A stretch of DNA of 64,000 nucleotides. It comes from Parapedobacter pyrenivorans. GTDB lineage: Bacteria; Bacteroidota; Bacteroidia; Sphingobacteriales; Sphingobacteriaceae. The DNA lies in the NCBI RefSeq assembly GCF_014636865.1, contig NZ_BMER01000007.1:6921-70920 (forward strand). The letters are read 5' to 3'. The notes under the pieces are model-generated. The model was given only the letters and a program-made list of their open reading frames with translations, was not told where the DNA came from and made no database searches. Positions 1-9,020 of the stretch are shown piece after piece. How positions within the stretch are numbered: the first letter of the stretch is position 1; every line of letters starts with the position of its first letter. The translations under genes were made by a program, and so were the position numbers.

Positions 1-1
1 G

Positions 2-310
2 GGTGCGCTGTTCGACATGGGCGCGGACTTCCAGTTCCGGCCGAGCGTGCTGGTGACGTACGCGGAGAGCCTGCGGCCGCAGGCGGAGGCCTCGGCGCTG
101 GTGTTCATCAAGCGGACGTTCGGCATCGGTGCGAACGTGCGGAGCTACGGGGAGTTTGCGGGGATGGCGCAGTTCCACTTCGGGGGCTTCGGCCTGGGCT
201 ACAGCTACCAGTTCAACCCGGGCAATGAGCCGCTGAACCGGCGCATCGGCAATACCACCCACGAGATCGGCCTGCAATACCGGTTTGGAGGGGCCGTAGG
301 TTTACTTTAA
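2..310 (+). CDS. PorP/SprF family type IX secretion membrane protein (3' end)
   Basis: The frame is open from the window edge, so only about the last 102 residues are present and the true start lies outside. The residues show the end of an outer-membrane beta-barrel of the PorP/SprF family: alternating aromatic strands (FGLGYSYQF), then a family-typical ending with THEIGLQYRFG. Family members partner with T9SS secretion or with SprB-type adhesins in Bacteroidota. This stretch is clearly richer in G+C than the rest of the window (most third positions are G or C), which may reflect a gene with its own codon bias. A terminator follows about 55 bases downstream. Confidence 0.8.
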   Translation, partial: GALFDMGADFQFRPSVLVTYAESLRPQAEASALVFIKRTFGIGANVRSYGEFAGMAQFHFGGFGLGYSYQFNPGNEPLNRRIGNTTHEIGLQYRFGGAVGLL

Positions 311-363
311 GCGAGGTGTAGACACCGCCACGTGTGGCAACGCCTCTTGCTCGCATATATTAA

Positions 364-389
364 GCCATCCACATCGGGTGGCTTTTTTT
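364..389 (+). terminator. Rho-independent terminator after the PorP/SprF gene
   Basis: GCCATCC and GGGTGGC pair as a 7-bp stem (one G-T pair) around a 5-base loop, followed by seven T residues. It separates the PorP/SprF gene from the response-regulator gene. Confidence 0.75.
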
Positions 390-472
390 GTGCCCATTAA
401 CTTCCTTTTTTCCAAACCATAGCAAAGACCTTTTGTTAACCTATTACTACCCAGCATGTTTAATACTTACCT

Positions 473-1099
473 ATGATAAACATCGGAATCATTGACCCTG
501 ATTACGCTTCGCGGAAATGCATCCGCACCCTACTTACGAAGCAAAATCAATATGAAATTGTGATCGCATTCGAGGTTGACCGCATCACGTTGCCGCTTCG
601 GATTGATATCAGCTATCCGCCACACCTGATTCTCGTCGACTTTAAGGGACATCCACCACGGATTATCCGAAAGATCAAAGAACAGTTTCCGCATGCGAAT
701 ATGTTAGTTTTGAGCGACAATCTCCAAATGGATGTGGTGCAGGAAGCTATCCGCAATGGGGCCCTTAGTTACCTGTGCAAGGCTACGTGCTTGCCGAACC
801 TTCTTCTAGCGGTTTTGACCGCAAAGGACGGTGGCTCCGTGCTGAGTCCACCGATTTCGAAACATGTTTTAGGTCGGATATTCCGGGCAAACTTGGATGA
901 AGAGCTCCTTACGGCACGTGAGCTACAGATTGCAAGGGGAATCGCCGCAGGCCTAAGCTACCAGGGCGTGGCAAGTGAGTGCCAAATCGCCCTCGATACC
1001 GTGAGGGCTTATGTGAAGCGGATCTATCGTAAACTGAATATAAACAGCAAAGGCGAACTCATTGTTAGGTTCCGCTGGTCGGTCCAGGCCGGTGGTTGA
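473..1099 (+). CDS. Response regulator, receiver plus LuxR-type DNA-binding domain
   Basis: This 208-residue protein has the NarL/FixJ layout. The receiver domain spans about residues 1-120, with acidic residues D8 and D10, phospho-acceptor D56 in LILVDFKG, S81 and the conserved K103 in SYLCKA. A LuxR-type helix-turn-helix covers about 144-200, starting LTARELQIARGIAAG. No histidine kinase gene is adjacent. It ends 30 bases before the usher-like gene on the same strand, so it may be co-transcribed with it and control the fibre locus. The domain calls are firm; the target is inference. Confidence 0.85.
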   Translation: MINIGIIDPDYASRKCIRTLLTKQNQYEIVIAFEVDRITLPLRIDISYPPHLILVDFKGHPPRIIRKIKEQFPHANMLVLSDNLQMDVVQEAIRNGALSYLCKATCLPNLLLAVLTAKDGGSVLSPPISKHVLGRIFRANLDEELLTARELQIARGIAAGLSYQGVASECQIALDTVRAYVKRIYRKLNINSKGELIVRFRWSVQAGG

Positions 1100-1129
1100 T
1101 GGCAAATCAGCGAAACAAATGGCCATGGT

Positions 1130-3940
1130 ATGGTAGGAGCTATTTCTCGTTTTTGGATTCCCCTGTTTGCGCTCACCTTACTCATCTGCCCAACCAGCAT
1201 GTATGGGCAAGTTGGTTATGGCGTGACATACCGATTTGAATCCGATACGGTAGCGGTGAAAGCGGGCGAAACCTTCAGCAACCGTCTATGGATTCACAAC
1301 CATACCAACGCCACGGTCGCTTTGGCGTCCAACGGCGGTGATTCGGTATCGGCCCTGATCGGACTTCCGTCGACCTTAACAATCGATGCAGGCGATCGCC
1401 GATCCTTTCCGGTGAAATATTTCGCAGATGCGCGCACGTTCCGGTCGCACATGCAACGGTTCCCGGTGGCCTTACGCGCCGCCGAGCCACATGTTACCGT
1501 GCAGCCGCAAGCTGCCTTCTATGGGAAGCTTGAGGACGAAGGAACACTTCGGCTGGACACCGAACAGCCGATCTATTATTTCGATCAGGGCGCTGACCAA
1601 CTGCAGCTTATGCTCATATGCGCTAATACCGGCATTGTGCCGGTTCAGTTTCGGCTTCAAATCACGGATCTTCCTGCCGGATTTGAATTGATTGGTGAAA
1701 AGCTGACCATCTCGCTACCGCCGCGAGGGGTGCGCCAAATACCGTTTACGATCCGTAAACAGCGTAATGGTAGGCAACGTCTGGATTTTCGCCTCACCAT
1801 TCGGGGCGTTGACGATGCGGGCAATATACTGGCGGCAATCAGCACACAGGTACAGACGCTAAGTAGCGTCGGTAACTTCATGAACACAGCACCTTTCGGT
1901 GCGGTGCCGAACAATGCGGCGTCGCTTCGCCTGCTCAACATCAACGGATTCCATACGATATACCAACTCCATTCAAACGGCAAGCTGCCTGTACACGATG
2001 GGCGCGAGTTGCAATACCAAGTGAACCTCGACTACTACAAGCAGTTGCAGGGATTTAATCTGTATGACACCTACATCGATTACACCACCAACCGGATCGG
2101 GGTGAAATTAGGCAACATTTATGAAAATATAGATTATCCAATGAGCGGGCGAGGCGGAAAGATCAGCTATTTTCCAGGCGAGGGAAAGGAGCTGAGCGTA
2201 TATGCGTTGCAGAATAATTACATGTTGGCCAGTCAGGTATACCAAGGCATACCCGGTGAAAATATCCTTGCGGCAAACTACACGTTCAACCGCGATGAAT
2301 TGCCCGCCAGGGTGACTTATCTGTATAGCCGCCATGGTTACCATGCATTAGAAAGCCAGCAGTTCAGCGCACAGCTGCCCATTCGCCTAGAGACCGATCA
2401 ACGCTTGGTATTCGAGGCGGGTTATAGCCGCGAACGGTTTGATGATGCCGCGCATGCGGAAGATGCCGCAGCTTTTGGCATGGACTACGTCTACTCAGGA
2501 GAGGGGATTGATGTTACTTCAAGTCATTACATCAGCACTCCCTATTACACGGGAATGCGGCGCGGCATCTTGCAAAGCGACACCCGCGTAGCCCGGACGG
2601 ACGGCGACCGGCAGCTCGCTGCCCGAGTGAGCCTGTTGGATAATCAACCCAAATTTCAAGGGCGTTGGTACGATGGCTTTACCCCGTTTCGAAACAGTCT
2701 TTTTATCGGCGAGCTTGGGTACGGTAAGCGTATAGGAGGTTGGCACGTCGAAATCAAGCCCTATTTTTTGGGTCAGCAACTGTCGGGTATCCGGTTGCCG
2801 CAGCATGCAGACCAGGGAAGCAGATGGACATCCGCTTCCCTTCGCTCGCAGGTGAACGTGAACTATACTACACCTATTCACAGCGTTTATGTGCAGGCGG
2901 ACTACGGCTATACGTACAGAAATACGGTTGCGATACCTGCTAGGGCGTTTCACTCGGTACGGATGAGTTGGAACTACACATCACCGGTTGTCGGCGTTAT
3001 TGGTTTTATGCAAGTCAATCCGTATTACTTGAGCGACGTGTACTCCATTGTGCCCGGAGCATCTTATACATTGGTTTCCATTGGCCCTAACAAACGGTTC
3101 ACCGTGTTCAATGGAAAATTGACCGGACAGCTAAGCGCTACGTACAACTACTACGGATTTTCGCGCAACCACACCTATGCTGCCACCGGCAATTTGCGGT
3201 GGAATTTCGGTAACCATTGGGCGCTTGCTGCCGATGGCTTTTATACGCTTTCCCACCTCCGGGCCGCCGGTGCCTCGCCCGGCAGGGGAGCCCCAAGCGC
3301 ATTCTACGATACAAGGCAACTGCGGGTGGGCATTGAAAAGCAGTTTGCCGGAATGAGCGGCCGGCGCGAGCGGCGGCTAAGGTTGTTTTACTACGAAGAC
3401 CTGAACAGCAACGGGGTGCACGACGCCAATGAGGCGCCGGTACCAGGTGTGCGGGTAACCATTGCAGACAAGTCCGTTTACACCGACAAGGATGGCAAGG
3501 CCGAGTTTCGGCGGATGCCACAGGATGGTTACCGCATAGATCATGTCGTGGCAGCTGGCGGGCGCTACGCAGCACCGGTAACTATTATGCTGGATAAAAA
3601 CATGGCCCTTGAGATACCATTGATGAAGATGGAGACCGTGAAAGGCCAATTGATCGCTGTGGGCCAGCGCTATGCCACGACTGCACCAAACCTGTCGGGG
3701 ATTCGCATCCAGGCTGTCAACGGCGAGGGCAAGCAATATGAGGCGCTAACGGATGCAAGTGGCCATTACATGCTGTTCCTTCCCCATGGAACGTATCAGT
3801 TGTCTGTTGCCTCGGATGAGCTACCGCTTGCTATCGAGAATAATCGACAGCAGCTGGATATTACGGCGCAACAGGTGCCGTATACCGTCGACTTCAGGTA
3901 TCGCGATGAGCGCAAGCGTGTGCATATACGTCGTTTTTAA
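1130..3940 (+). CDS. Usher-like outer-membrane beta-barrel protein with Ig-like and carboxypeptidase-regulatory-like domains
   Basis: A signal peptide occupies about residues 1-26 (ending MYGQ). Two Ig-like, chaperone-like modules follow (about 27-120 and 140-240). A long stretch of amphipathic strands rich in Y, R and alternating aromatics (about 270-740) looks like a large outer-membrane barrel. The tail holds a DLNSNGVHDANE calcium-type turn, an SdrD/Cna-B-like domain (about 750-830) and a second carboxypeptidase-regulatory-like domain (about 840-920). The layout recalls ushers, with soluble domains at both ends of a barrel, and a chaperone gene and subunit genes lie directly opposite. No sequence feature proves that it is an usher. 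Its stop overlaps the convergent neighbour's stop by four bases (TTAA). Confidence 0.55.
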   Translation: MVGAISRFWIPLFALTLLICPTSMYGQVGYGVTYRFESDTVAVKAGETFSNRLWIHNHTNATVALASNGGDSVSALIGLPSTLTIDAGDRRSFPVKYFADARTFRSHMQRFPVALRAAEPHVTVQPQAAFYGKLEDEGTLRLDTEQPIYYFDQGADQLQLMLICANTGIVPVQFRLQITDLPAGFELIGEKLTISLPPRGVRQIPFTIRKQRNGRQRLDFRLTIRGVDDAGNILAAISTQVQTLSSVGNFMNTAPFGAVPNNAASLRLLNINGFHTIYQLHSNGKLPVHDGRELQYQVNLDYYKQLQGFNLYDTYIDYTTNRIGVKLGNIYENIDYPMSGRGGKISYFPGEGKELSVYALQNNYMLASQVYQGIPGENILAANYTFNRDELPARVTYLYSRHGYHALESQQFSAQLPIRLETDQRLVFEAGYSRERFDDAAHAEDAAAFGMDYVYSGEGIDVTSSHYISTPYYTGMRRGILQSDTRVARTDGDRQLAARVSLLDNQPKFQGRWYDGFTPFRNSLFIGELGYGKRIGGWHVEIKPYFLGQQLSGIRLPQHADQGSRWTSASLRSQVNVNYTTPIHSVYVQADYGYTYRNTVAIPARAFHSVRMSWNYTSPVVGVIGFMQVNPYYLSDVYSIVPGASYTLVSIGPNKRFTVFNGKLTGQLSATYNYYGFSRNHTYAATGNLRWNFGNHWALAADGFYTLSHLRAAGASPGRGAPSAFYDTRQLRVGIEKQFAGMSGRRERRLRLFYYEDLNSNGVHDANEAPVPGVRVTIADKSVYTDKDGKAEFRRMPQDGYRIDHVVAAGGRYAAPVTIMLDKNMALEIPLMKMETVKGQLIAVGQRYATTAPNLSGIRIQAVNGEGKQYEALTDASGHYMLFLPHGTYQLSVASDELPLAIENNRQQLDITAQQVPYTVDFRYRDERKRVHIRRF

Positions 3941-5355
3941 AGTGCGGTGAAGCTATAAATCACTTCTGCCGTATACACACCGGGTGGCTGGCCAAGTAAT
4001 TGGGATACCGCTGCCGCCGGAATACTGTAACGTAATCCGATAGGCCGGTCGATAACGGGATCGGCGCTGGTCACCAGGCGTTGCGATGTGGTAGAAAGCG
4101 TGATTGTGCCCACGCCGGTCTGCGCGGCCGTTGGACCAATCCGCAATACCCCGACCGGAAACTCTCCGGACGTGGACGTGAAATTCGAGCCGGTGGCGCG
4201 CACGTAGATGTCGTAAGGTGTCGTTTTGCTCACCCGAAGGTGATTCGCCATTTCAACCGCCACTCCCTGCCGGTAGTCAGCGGCGGCCGTGAAAGCCAGT
4301 GATACCTGCTGCTGGTTGGCGGCCAGCTCGCTCATATCGCTTACTACGACCTGCAGCGTGCTCGTGCGCGGTACCGTGATGGGCGTATTTGTCGGATAGG
4401 CCGACGGCAATTTACTCCATGTAAAGGTAATGGGGACGGTATACGTTCCGGCTTGCACGAAGCCCGTTCGGAGGTTGGTCTGCGAAATGGAAAAGGCTGC
4501 GGTTAGCGTTTGGTTATTGGCAGTTGGAACAGCGATACCCCCGGCGGGCGACAGCGACTGATCGGTACTGGACAACGGAATCGTTCCGGCCGACGGAATA
4601 TTCGGCAATGTGCCGTTTACCAAATTCACACCGGTGGTGGGCAGCTGATTATAGGCTGTACCCGTGGAAAAGCTGAATTGAGCGGTGCCTGCCCGCAACT
4701 GGAGCTGATACGGCACGGTGGTAGAGACAGCAATGGCCGTATTCGCAACGACACCTGTTGCCGCTCGGAACATCGCTAATGTATTGATGGGAATGCTCAC
4801 GACCGGCAGGGTGGCCTGCGGGGCAATAAACGCCGGCACTGATAACACCAAGGTTGGCGTAGTAGGCGTGAGCTGATTGGGGCTCAAGGCCCCCGTCCTG
4901 AATTGGATCGGCGTGCTGAAGATGCCGGCATTCCAGGTGTGGCTGCTGGTTACAACCCGGTAGTCGGCCGTCACCGCGCCACCACCGAGATTGGCAAGTG
5001 CCGTGTATAGTGTGCCATAGGTCGTACTGAGCGTTACCTCGTTGCCTAACCCCACCAACGAGAGCGAACCGATGCTACGCAGCCTGATGCGTACGGCATT
5101 CAAAGGCACCGTTGCGCTGGTCCCTACCGTACTGGAGAACGCCGCTGTGTTTGCCCGTACTGAAAACGTAGGGAGCAGCGTTACGATGCTCGAGTAGGTG
5201 CCACTGGCAAGCGTGGCCGTGAAATCGGTACGGGCGCTGATGTTGGCCTGAGGCAAGTTGATGGTGATTTGTGCGGTGACGATCTGCACGCCCAATAGCC
5301 AACAAAGCAAGCAACCGCAGCGGCGAAGCTTAATATGTGAGTTCTTTTTCTGCAA
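3937..5355 (-). CDS. Multidomain secreted fibre subunit, possibly the tip adhesin
   Basis: This 472-residue protein has a signal peptide (about 1-28, ending VTAQ) and then only Thr/Ser/Ala/Val-rich beta-structure. Two modules look like internal repeats: about 170-313, ending AGTYTVPITFTW, and about 333-472, ending PPGVYTAEVIYSFTAL. Both contain a [VT]PY...[LV]RA strand and a later Ser/Thr-rich hairpin. A further N-terminal module spans about 30-160. The last strand matches the end of the small subunit encoded upstream (QVYSTTVVYTATQL), as expected for subunits folded by one chaperone. It starts 26 bases inside the chaperone gene. An adhesin role is inferred from size and order only. Confidence 0.5.
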   Translation of the reverse strand: MQKKNSHIKLRRCGCLLCWLLGVQIVTAQITINLPQANISARTDFTATLASGTYSSIVTLLPTFSVRANTAAFSSTVGTSATVPLNAVRIRLRSIGSLSLVGLGNEVTLSTTYGTLYTALANLGGGAVTADYRVVTSSHTWNAGIFSTPIQFRTGALSPNQLTPTTPTLVLSVPAFIAPQATLPVVSIPINTLAMFRAATGVVANTAIAVSTTVPYQLQLRAGTAQFSFSTGTAYNQLPTTGVNLVNGTLPNIPSAGTIPLSSTDQSLSPAGGIAVPTANNQTLTAAFSISQTNLRTGFVQAGTYTVPITFTWSKLPSAYPTNTPITVPRTSTLQVVVSDMSELAANQQQVSLAFTAAADYRQGVAVEMANHLRVSKTTPYDIYVRATGSNFTSTSGEFPVGVLRIGPTAAQTGVGTITLSTTSQRLVTSADPVIDRPIGLRYSIPAAAVSQLLGQPPGVYTAEVIYSFTAL

Positions 5356-6142
5356 CTTTCAAGTCGTAACTGCTCCCGGCATCTAGTATCGCAACGGCCA
5401 GGTAGCGTCCATCCAGGCCAGCATCCGCATCGATGTATACCCACTGCTCAGCGCCCGGCAGCATTGCGATCGGAACGGTGGATACCGGCAATTCTTCGCC
5501 CGTAGTCATGTCGGTGAGCTCAAAACGCAGGTGGGCGTCCTGATTCAGTTCCCCGCTATTCTTGATTTTAACGCCCAATCGTCTCACCGGCCCGCTCGCC
5601 GCTGTCGTAATGCCGAAATCTTCAAAAGCAATGAAGTTTAGCTCGCCTACGGCCAATGCACCGGGATCGTGGTAGGCTTGCACGCCCAATTCAAGCAATA
5701 CATTCACCCCGAGTTGCGGGGTCTCCGATATGGTGGATTGCCGGGCCTTCGTTTGTGTGAAAAAAACCATGCTGTTGGTCAGCCGTTTCGGCACGCCCTC
5801 GGGCACCGTCATCGTGAGCATCACCTCTTGTGTAGCACCCGGCTGTAAGGTCACTGTGCTCGTGGAAAGCGTGATCCAATTACTGTTTGAATGCTCCAGC
5901 GTCGCGGCCGGAAAATAAACTTTTCTGCCCAAACTGTCGCGTTGCCAGTCTTTGATGGAAGCACGGAGTGTAAAGGGCATGTTGGACGTGTTGGAAAATG
6001 TGAGTGCCTGTACGACCGTTTCGCCGGGAGCTCCTTCAAAGAACACGCGGGAAGGACTGACAGCGATGCCTTGCGCCTTTGCCAAAGGTGCGAGTAATAT
6101 CAACCCGAGAACCAATGCTAATAGATCGACCCGGCGTCTCAA
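5330..6142 (-). CDS. Periplasmic PapD-like chaperone of the fibre locus
   Basis: This 270-residue secreted protein has a signal peptide (about 1-23, LALVLGLILLAPLAKA) followed by two Ig-like domains. The first opens IAVSPSRVFFEGAPGETV and continues with L.FSNTSNMPFTL, the pattern of PapD-like and DUF916-like chaperone domains, where the first strand is followed by a G-x-x strand turn. The second begins near residue 150. The predicted start is TTG overlapping the TGA of the small-subunit gene (TTGA), which implies translational coupling. It most likely holds the two neighbouring subunits in the periplasm. The chaperone fold is well supported; specificity is inferred from position. Confidence 0.6.
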   Translation of the reverse strand: MRRRVDLLALVLGLILLAPLAKAQGIAVSPSRVFFEGAPGETVVQALTFSNTSNMPFTLRASIKDWQRDSLGRKVYFPAATLEHSNSNWITLSTSTVTLQPGATQEVMLTMTVPEGVPKRLTNSMVFFTQTKARQSTISETPQLGVNVLLELGVQAYHDPGALAVGELNFIAFEDFGITTAASGPVRRLGVKIKNSGELNQDAHLRFELTDMTTGEELPVSTVPIAMLPGAEQWVYIDADAGLDGRYLAVAILDAGSSYDLKVAEKELTY

Positions 6143-6678
6143 AGCTGTGTGGCTGTATAAACAACGGTTGTGGAATACACCTGTGGGAATTTGTCCAGCA
6201 ATGGCGTTGCATCCGGGATGGTATAATTGATGTTGTATAGCGTAGCTGTAGTCGCCGGTGCATCGGTAGCCAGGATGGTCGCGTCGCTGGCCGCCGTGGT
6301 AAGCGGCACGATCTCGGTGGTCCCGGCGCCTGTGGTGGAAGGATCGACCGCTACCTGCACCACCTCGAGCGGAATGGGATCATCATTTGCCGCATTTACC
6401 GTAAACTCGCCCTGGGCAACTACAGAAATTTCATAGTCCTGATTGCTTACCACCGTAAAATGGCCAGGTTTGTTTACCACCTGGGGCGTAGTGTAATCTT
6501 CAGGCGAGTCGTATACAAAGGTCACATTGGGATCTGCGCCGAGCGTGATGGAAATTACGGGTGCCGTCAGATCGATCGAAACGGTGACGGGGGCCGTAGA
6601 AACCTGCGCAAAAACGTGATTGACTGCCGATGTGGCAATGAGCGCAGAAATGCCAACTAATAAAATGAGCTTCTTCAT
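6139..6678 (-). CDS. Small secreted fibre subunit (pilin-like)
   Basis: This 179-residue protein has a clear signal peptide (about 1-24, ending VFAQ) and a mature part of short beta-strands without cysteine, rich in T, V, A and D. It ends with an alternating hydrophobic strand containing aromatic residues (YSTTVVYTATQL), like the chaperone-bound last strand of chaperone-usher pilins and spore-coat-U proteins. It is the first gene of the three-gene minus-strand operon, so it should be the most abundant product and may be the repeated shaft subunit. A hydrophobic donor strand at the mature N-terminus (VTVSIDLTAPVISI) is plausible. Confidence 0.5.
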   Translation of the reverse strand: MKKLILLVGISALIATSAVNHVFAQVSTAPVTVSIDLTAPVISITLGADPNVTFVYDSPEDYTTPQVVNKPGHFTVVSNQDYEISVVAQGEFTVNAANDDPIPLEVVQVAVDPSTTGAGTTEIVPLTTAASDATILATDAPATTATLYNINYTIPDATPLLDKFPQVYSTTVVYTATQL

Positions 6679-6714
6679 AGGATGTTACAGATATGTTAGA
6701 CCATTGCTTGCATG

Positions 6715-6735
6715 TCATTGCAAGCGTTGCAATGA
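6715..6735. promoter_or_regulatory. Palindrome upstream of the fibre operon
   Basis: TCATTGCAA and TTGCAATGA form a perfect 9-bp inverted repeat around GCG. It lies 37-57 bases upstream of the small-subunit start codon, where an operator or a 5'-leader hairpin would be expected. No TAnnTTTG promoter was found close by. Confidence 0.5.
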
Positions 6736-6832
6736 GATAACACTTGCAGCTAGGTGGCTTGTCACATACTCATGTTATAAATTCATTTGATGCCATTTAT
6801 CTGGATTAGTGAACGACTGCGGAAATGCGATG

Positions 6833-7369
6833 TTAATAATTGTCGCCCCGGGTTGGCTGGACCAAATAAATGGACGTTTGCGGATCGCTGGTATTCCCTT
6901 CCTTCACGACGGAAAACTGCCCGTTTGGCTCCATGACAACCGCTTTAACTTCGGATAAATGCGCAATACCCTGGCTGCGGATGACCGATCGCACTTCTTC
7001 CTCCAGCAAACGCTCCTTTTTCATCGACTCTGGCAGGAACTGACCGTTGTAGAACAGGAGGGATGGAGAAGAGCTGCTCAGTTGCTGAAATTTCTTTGAT
7101 TTTAGCGACAACCGCGCCACGAGCATCTGAAGCAGTACCAATACAAGAATGGCCAATACGCCTTCAATCAGGGCAATGGTTTTATCCAGTATCACGGCAG
7201 ACAATGCAGAACCCAGGGCTACCGAAACGATAAAGTCAAACTCCTTCATCTGTGAAAGCGTGCGCTTCCCGGAAATCCGGAGGATGGCAATCATGATCAC
7301 ATATGCGAACACGCCGATAATCAGTATCCGTAGCAGTGCTTGCCAGTTGTTGAATAGTATATTTTCCAT
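6833..7369 (-). CDS. DUF421 (YetF-like) membrane protein
   Basis: This 178-residue protein has three predicted membrane helices (about 13-33, 42-62 and 65-85). The family hallmark RISGKRTLSQMKEFDFIVS follows the first helix, and a small cytosolic alpha/beta domain (about 95-178) ends the protein, with SLLFYNGQFLPESM and VKAVVMEPNGQFSVV strands typical of YetF. YetF-like proteins are widespread membrane proteins of uncertain function, often in stress or spore contexts. A second family member lies at 59774-60454 and the last codons of a third survive at 25676-25777. Confidence 0.85.
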   Translation of the reverse strand: MENILFNNWQALLRILIIGVFAYVIMIAILRISGKRTLSQMKEFDFIVSVALGSALSAVILDKTIALIEGVLAILVLVLLQMLVARLSLKSKKFQQLSSSSPSLLFYNGQFLPESMKKERLLEEEVRSVIRSQGIAHLSEVKAVVMEPNGQFSVVKEGNTSDPQTSIYLVQPTRGDNY

Positions 7370-7573
7370 ACGCAGGACGATTATATGCCACGAAACAAGC
7401 CGTAACTTTTTTTATATACTAACGGAATAAGGCGTTGTAGGTTTGAACTAGTCGCTTTTAAACACAAAACAGGCCATCGCGAGCGGCATTGCCAAGGATG
7501 TGCTGACGGAAATTATCGAGGACGGCTTAATTTTTCAGCGAATTTTGGTATATCCCTTGATTAGTACCGGTTT

Positions 7574-8887
7574 TTATTCGACATAGACTTTGACAGAATC
7601 GGTGTTGAGCCGCGATCGGAACCATCCTGCCAGCTTTTCCTGATCGGCAAGCGTCTTGCTACGGTTGGATGAGGCCAAGAACAGCGCTAAATACCGATCG
7701 GCTTTTAACGAATCATCATAAATCACCTGTTCGGCAGCCCCACAGGCGGTTATTTCCGGATATAACGGCCTAAGTTCCTGCAGCAACTGCATGCCGAGTT
7801 GCTTGCGTTGGGCGGCGCTGTCTTGCACCTGTAGGGTGCGGGCTAGCTCAGCACGCAACCTATTGATCTCAGCCTGCTGCGTATTGATAGCCAACAGATT
7901 TTCATTGGCGTCTTCATGGTCGAGCGAGAAGCCTTGTTGGATACTGATTTCGCTAGTCGGGAGGTCGTAGTGCCTCGCTTTGGCAATCACCTCCGCTTTG
8001 ACATTGTCCGGAATCAATCGACCCCCATAGATTAAGCGAATGGTGCGCTTCGCTGGGTCTACCTCAGTTTTCAACAGGTAGTCACCATCGATGTGTGTTT
8101 CATTGCGAATGTAAGCAGCGGCGTTTCTTGCAAATCGCTCTTGCTGAACCAAGATATAACCAAAATAGATACTCGGAAGAATGGTAATCGTGGCGATGAT
8201 GCTGACCCACCTGTTTGCGGTCTTTTTCATGTTTTCATCAACGCCCTGCCAGATCGGATATTTCAGGAAGCGGACTATGAGAAGCGTAGCCACCGCAATA
8301 AATACCGAATTGATCGTAAACAGGTAAAAGGCACCAAAAAAATAGTTCCACGTGCCCGTGGCAAGCCCATAACCCGCTGTGCATAATGGTGGCATGAGCG
8401 CAGTGGCGATAGCCACCCCGGGGATGACGTTCCCTTTCTGTTTGCTCGAAAGTGCGATAATTCCCGCTAAACCACCAGCCAACGCAATAATTACATCGTA
8501 TATATTCGGTTGAGTGCGGGCCAACAGTTCGGAGTGGGCTTCCCCAAGCGGCGTTACCGAAAAGTATACCGTTGATGCTACCAAGCCGGAGGCTACGGCA
8601 AACCCGAAATTGACCAAGGATTTGCGGAACAACGTGAAATCATAGGTGGCCAAACTATACCCTATTCCCAAAATAGGCCCCATAAGCGGTGAAATCAACA
8701 TGGCGCCGATGATTACCGCTGTGGAGTTAACATTTAGGCCTACGCATGCGATCAGGATGGCAAAAATCAGGATCCAAAGGTTGGTGCCTTTGAAAAATAT
8801 GCCCTTTTCTACCGTGTCGTGGATAACATCGTACGCCTCTTGTTCAGACCGGATGTTAAATTTCGCCGTGAGTTTTCGCAAGTCCAT
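7574..8887 (-). CDS. DUF389 / TIGR00341-family membrane protein
   Basis: This 437-residue protein has a short cytosolic lead and then about six membrane helices (starting LWILIFAILIACVGLNVNS). It carries the family motif IIGAMLISPLMGPILGIGYS and a later ALMPPLCTAGYGLATG loop. The C-terminal third is cytosolic, with a predicted coiled coil near ENLLAINTQQAEINRLRAEL. An ATG at 8887 is preferred over the TTG 12 codons upstream. DUF389 proteins are poorly characterised putative transporters. It is divergently arranged with the AGCS symporter gene. Confidence 0.85.
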   Translation of the reverse strand: MDLRKLTAKFNIRSEQEAYDVIHDTVEKGIFFKGTNLWILIFAILIACVGLNVNSTAVIIGAMLISPLMGPILGIGYSLATYDFTLFRKSLVNFGFAVASGLVASTVYFSVTPLGEAHSELLARTQPNIYDVIIALAGGLAGIIALSSKQKGNVIPGVAIATALMPPLCTAGYGLATGTWNYFFGAFYLFTINSVFIAVATLLIVRFLKYPIWQGVDENMKKTANRWVSIIATITILPSIYFGYILVQQERFARNAAAYIRNETHIDGDYLLKTEVDPAKRTIRLIYGGRLIPDNVKAEVIAKARHYDLPTSEISIQQGFSLDHEDANENLLAINTQQAEINRLRAELARTLQVQDSAAQRKQLGMQLLQELRPLYPEITACGAAEQVIYDDSLKADRYLALFLASSNRSKTLADQEKLAGWFRSRLNTDSVKVYVE

Positions 8888-9020
8888 GAAACGAAAATAG
8901 GATAATTCTGATAATGTAGGCAAATGATTTTTAGGTTTTGGGCGAAATGTTTTTATAACCGGTCAGTTCTTTTTATTTTGCGGCCGAACTATCATTTCTT
9001 TAGGAAAATCCCAAATTTTT

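Noticed and set aside
7440-7580. Open 41-codon plus-strand frame with protein-like text (KQAIASGIAKDVLTEIIEDG) between the DUF421 and DUF389 genes
   Set aside because: It has no start codon, overlaps the end of the DUF389 gene and matches no family I can name; probably chance, perhaps a remnant.
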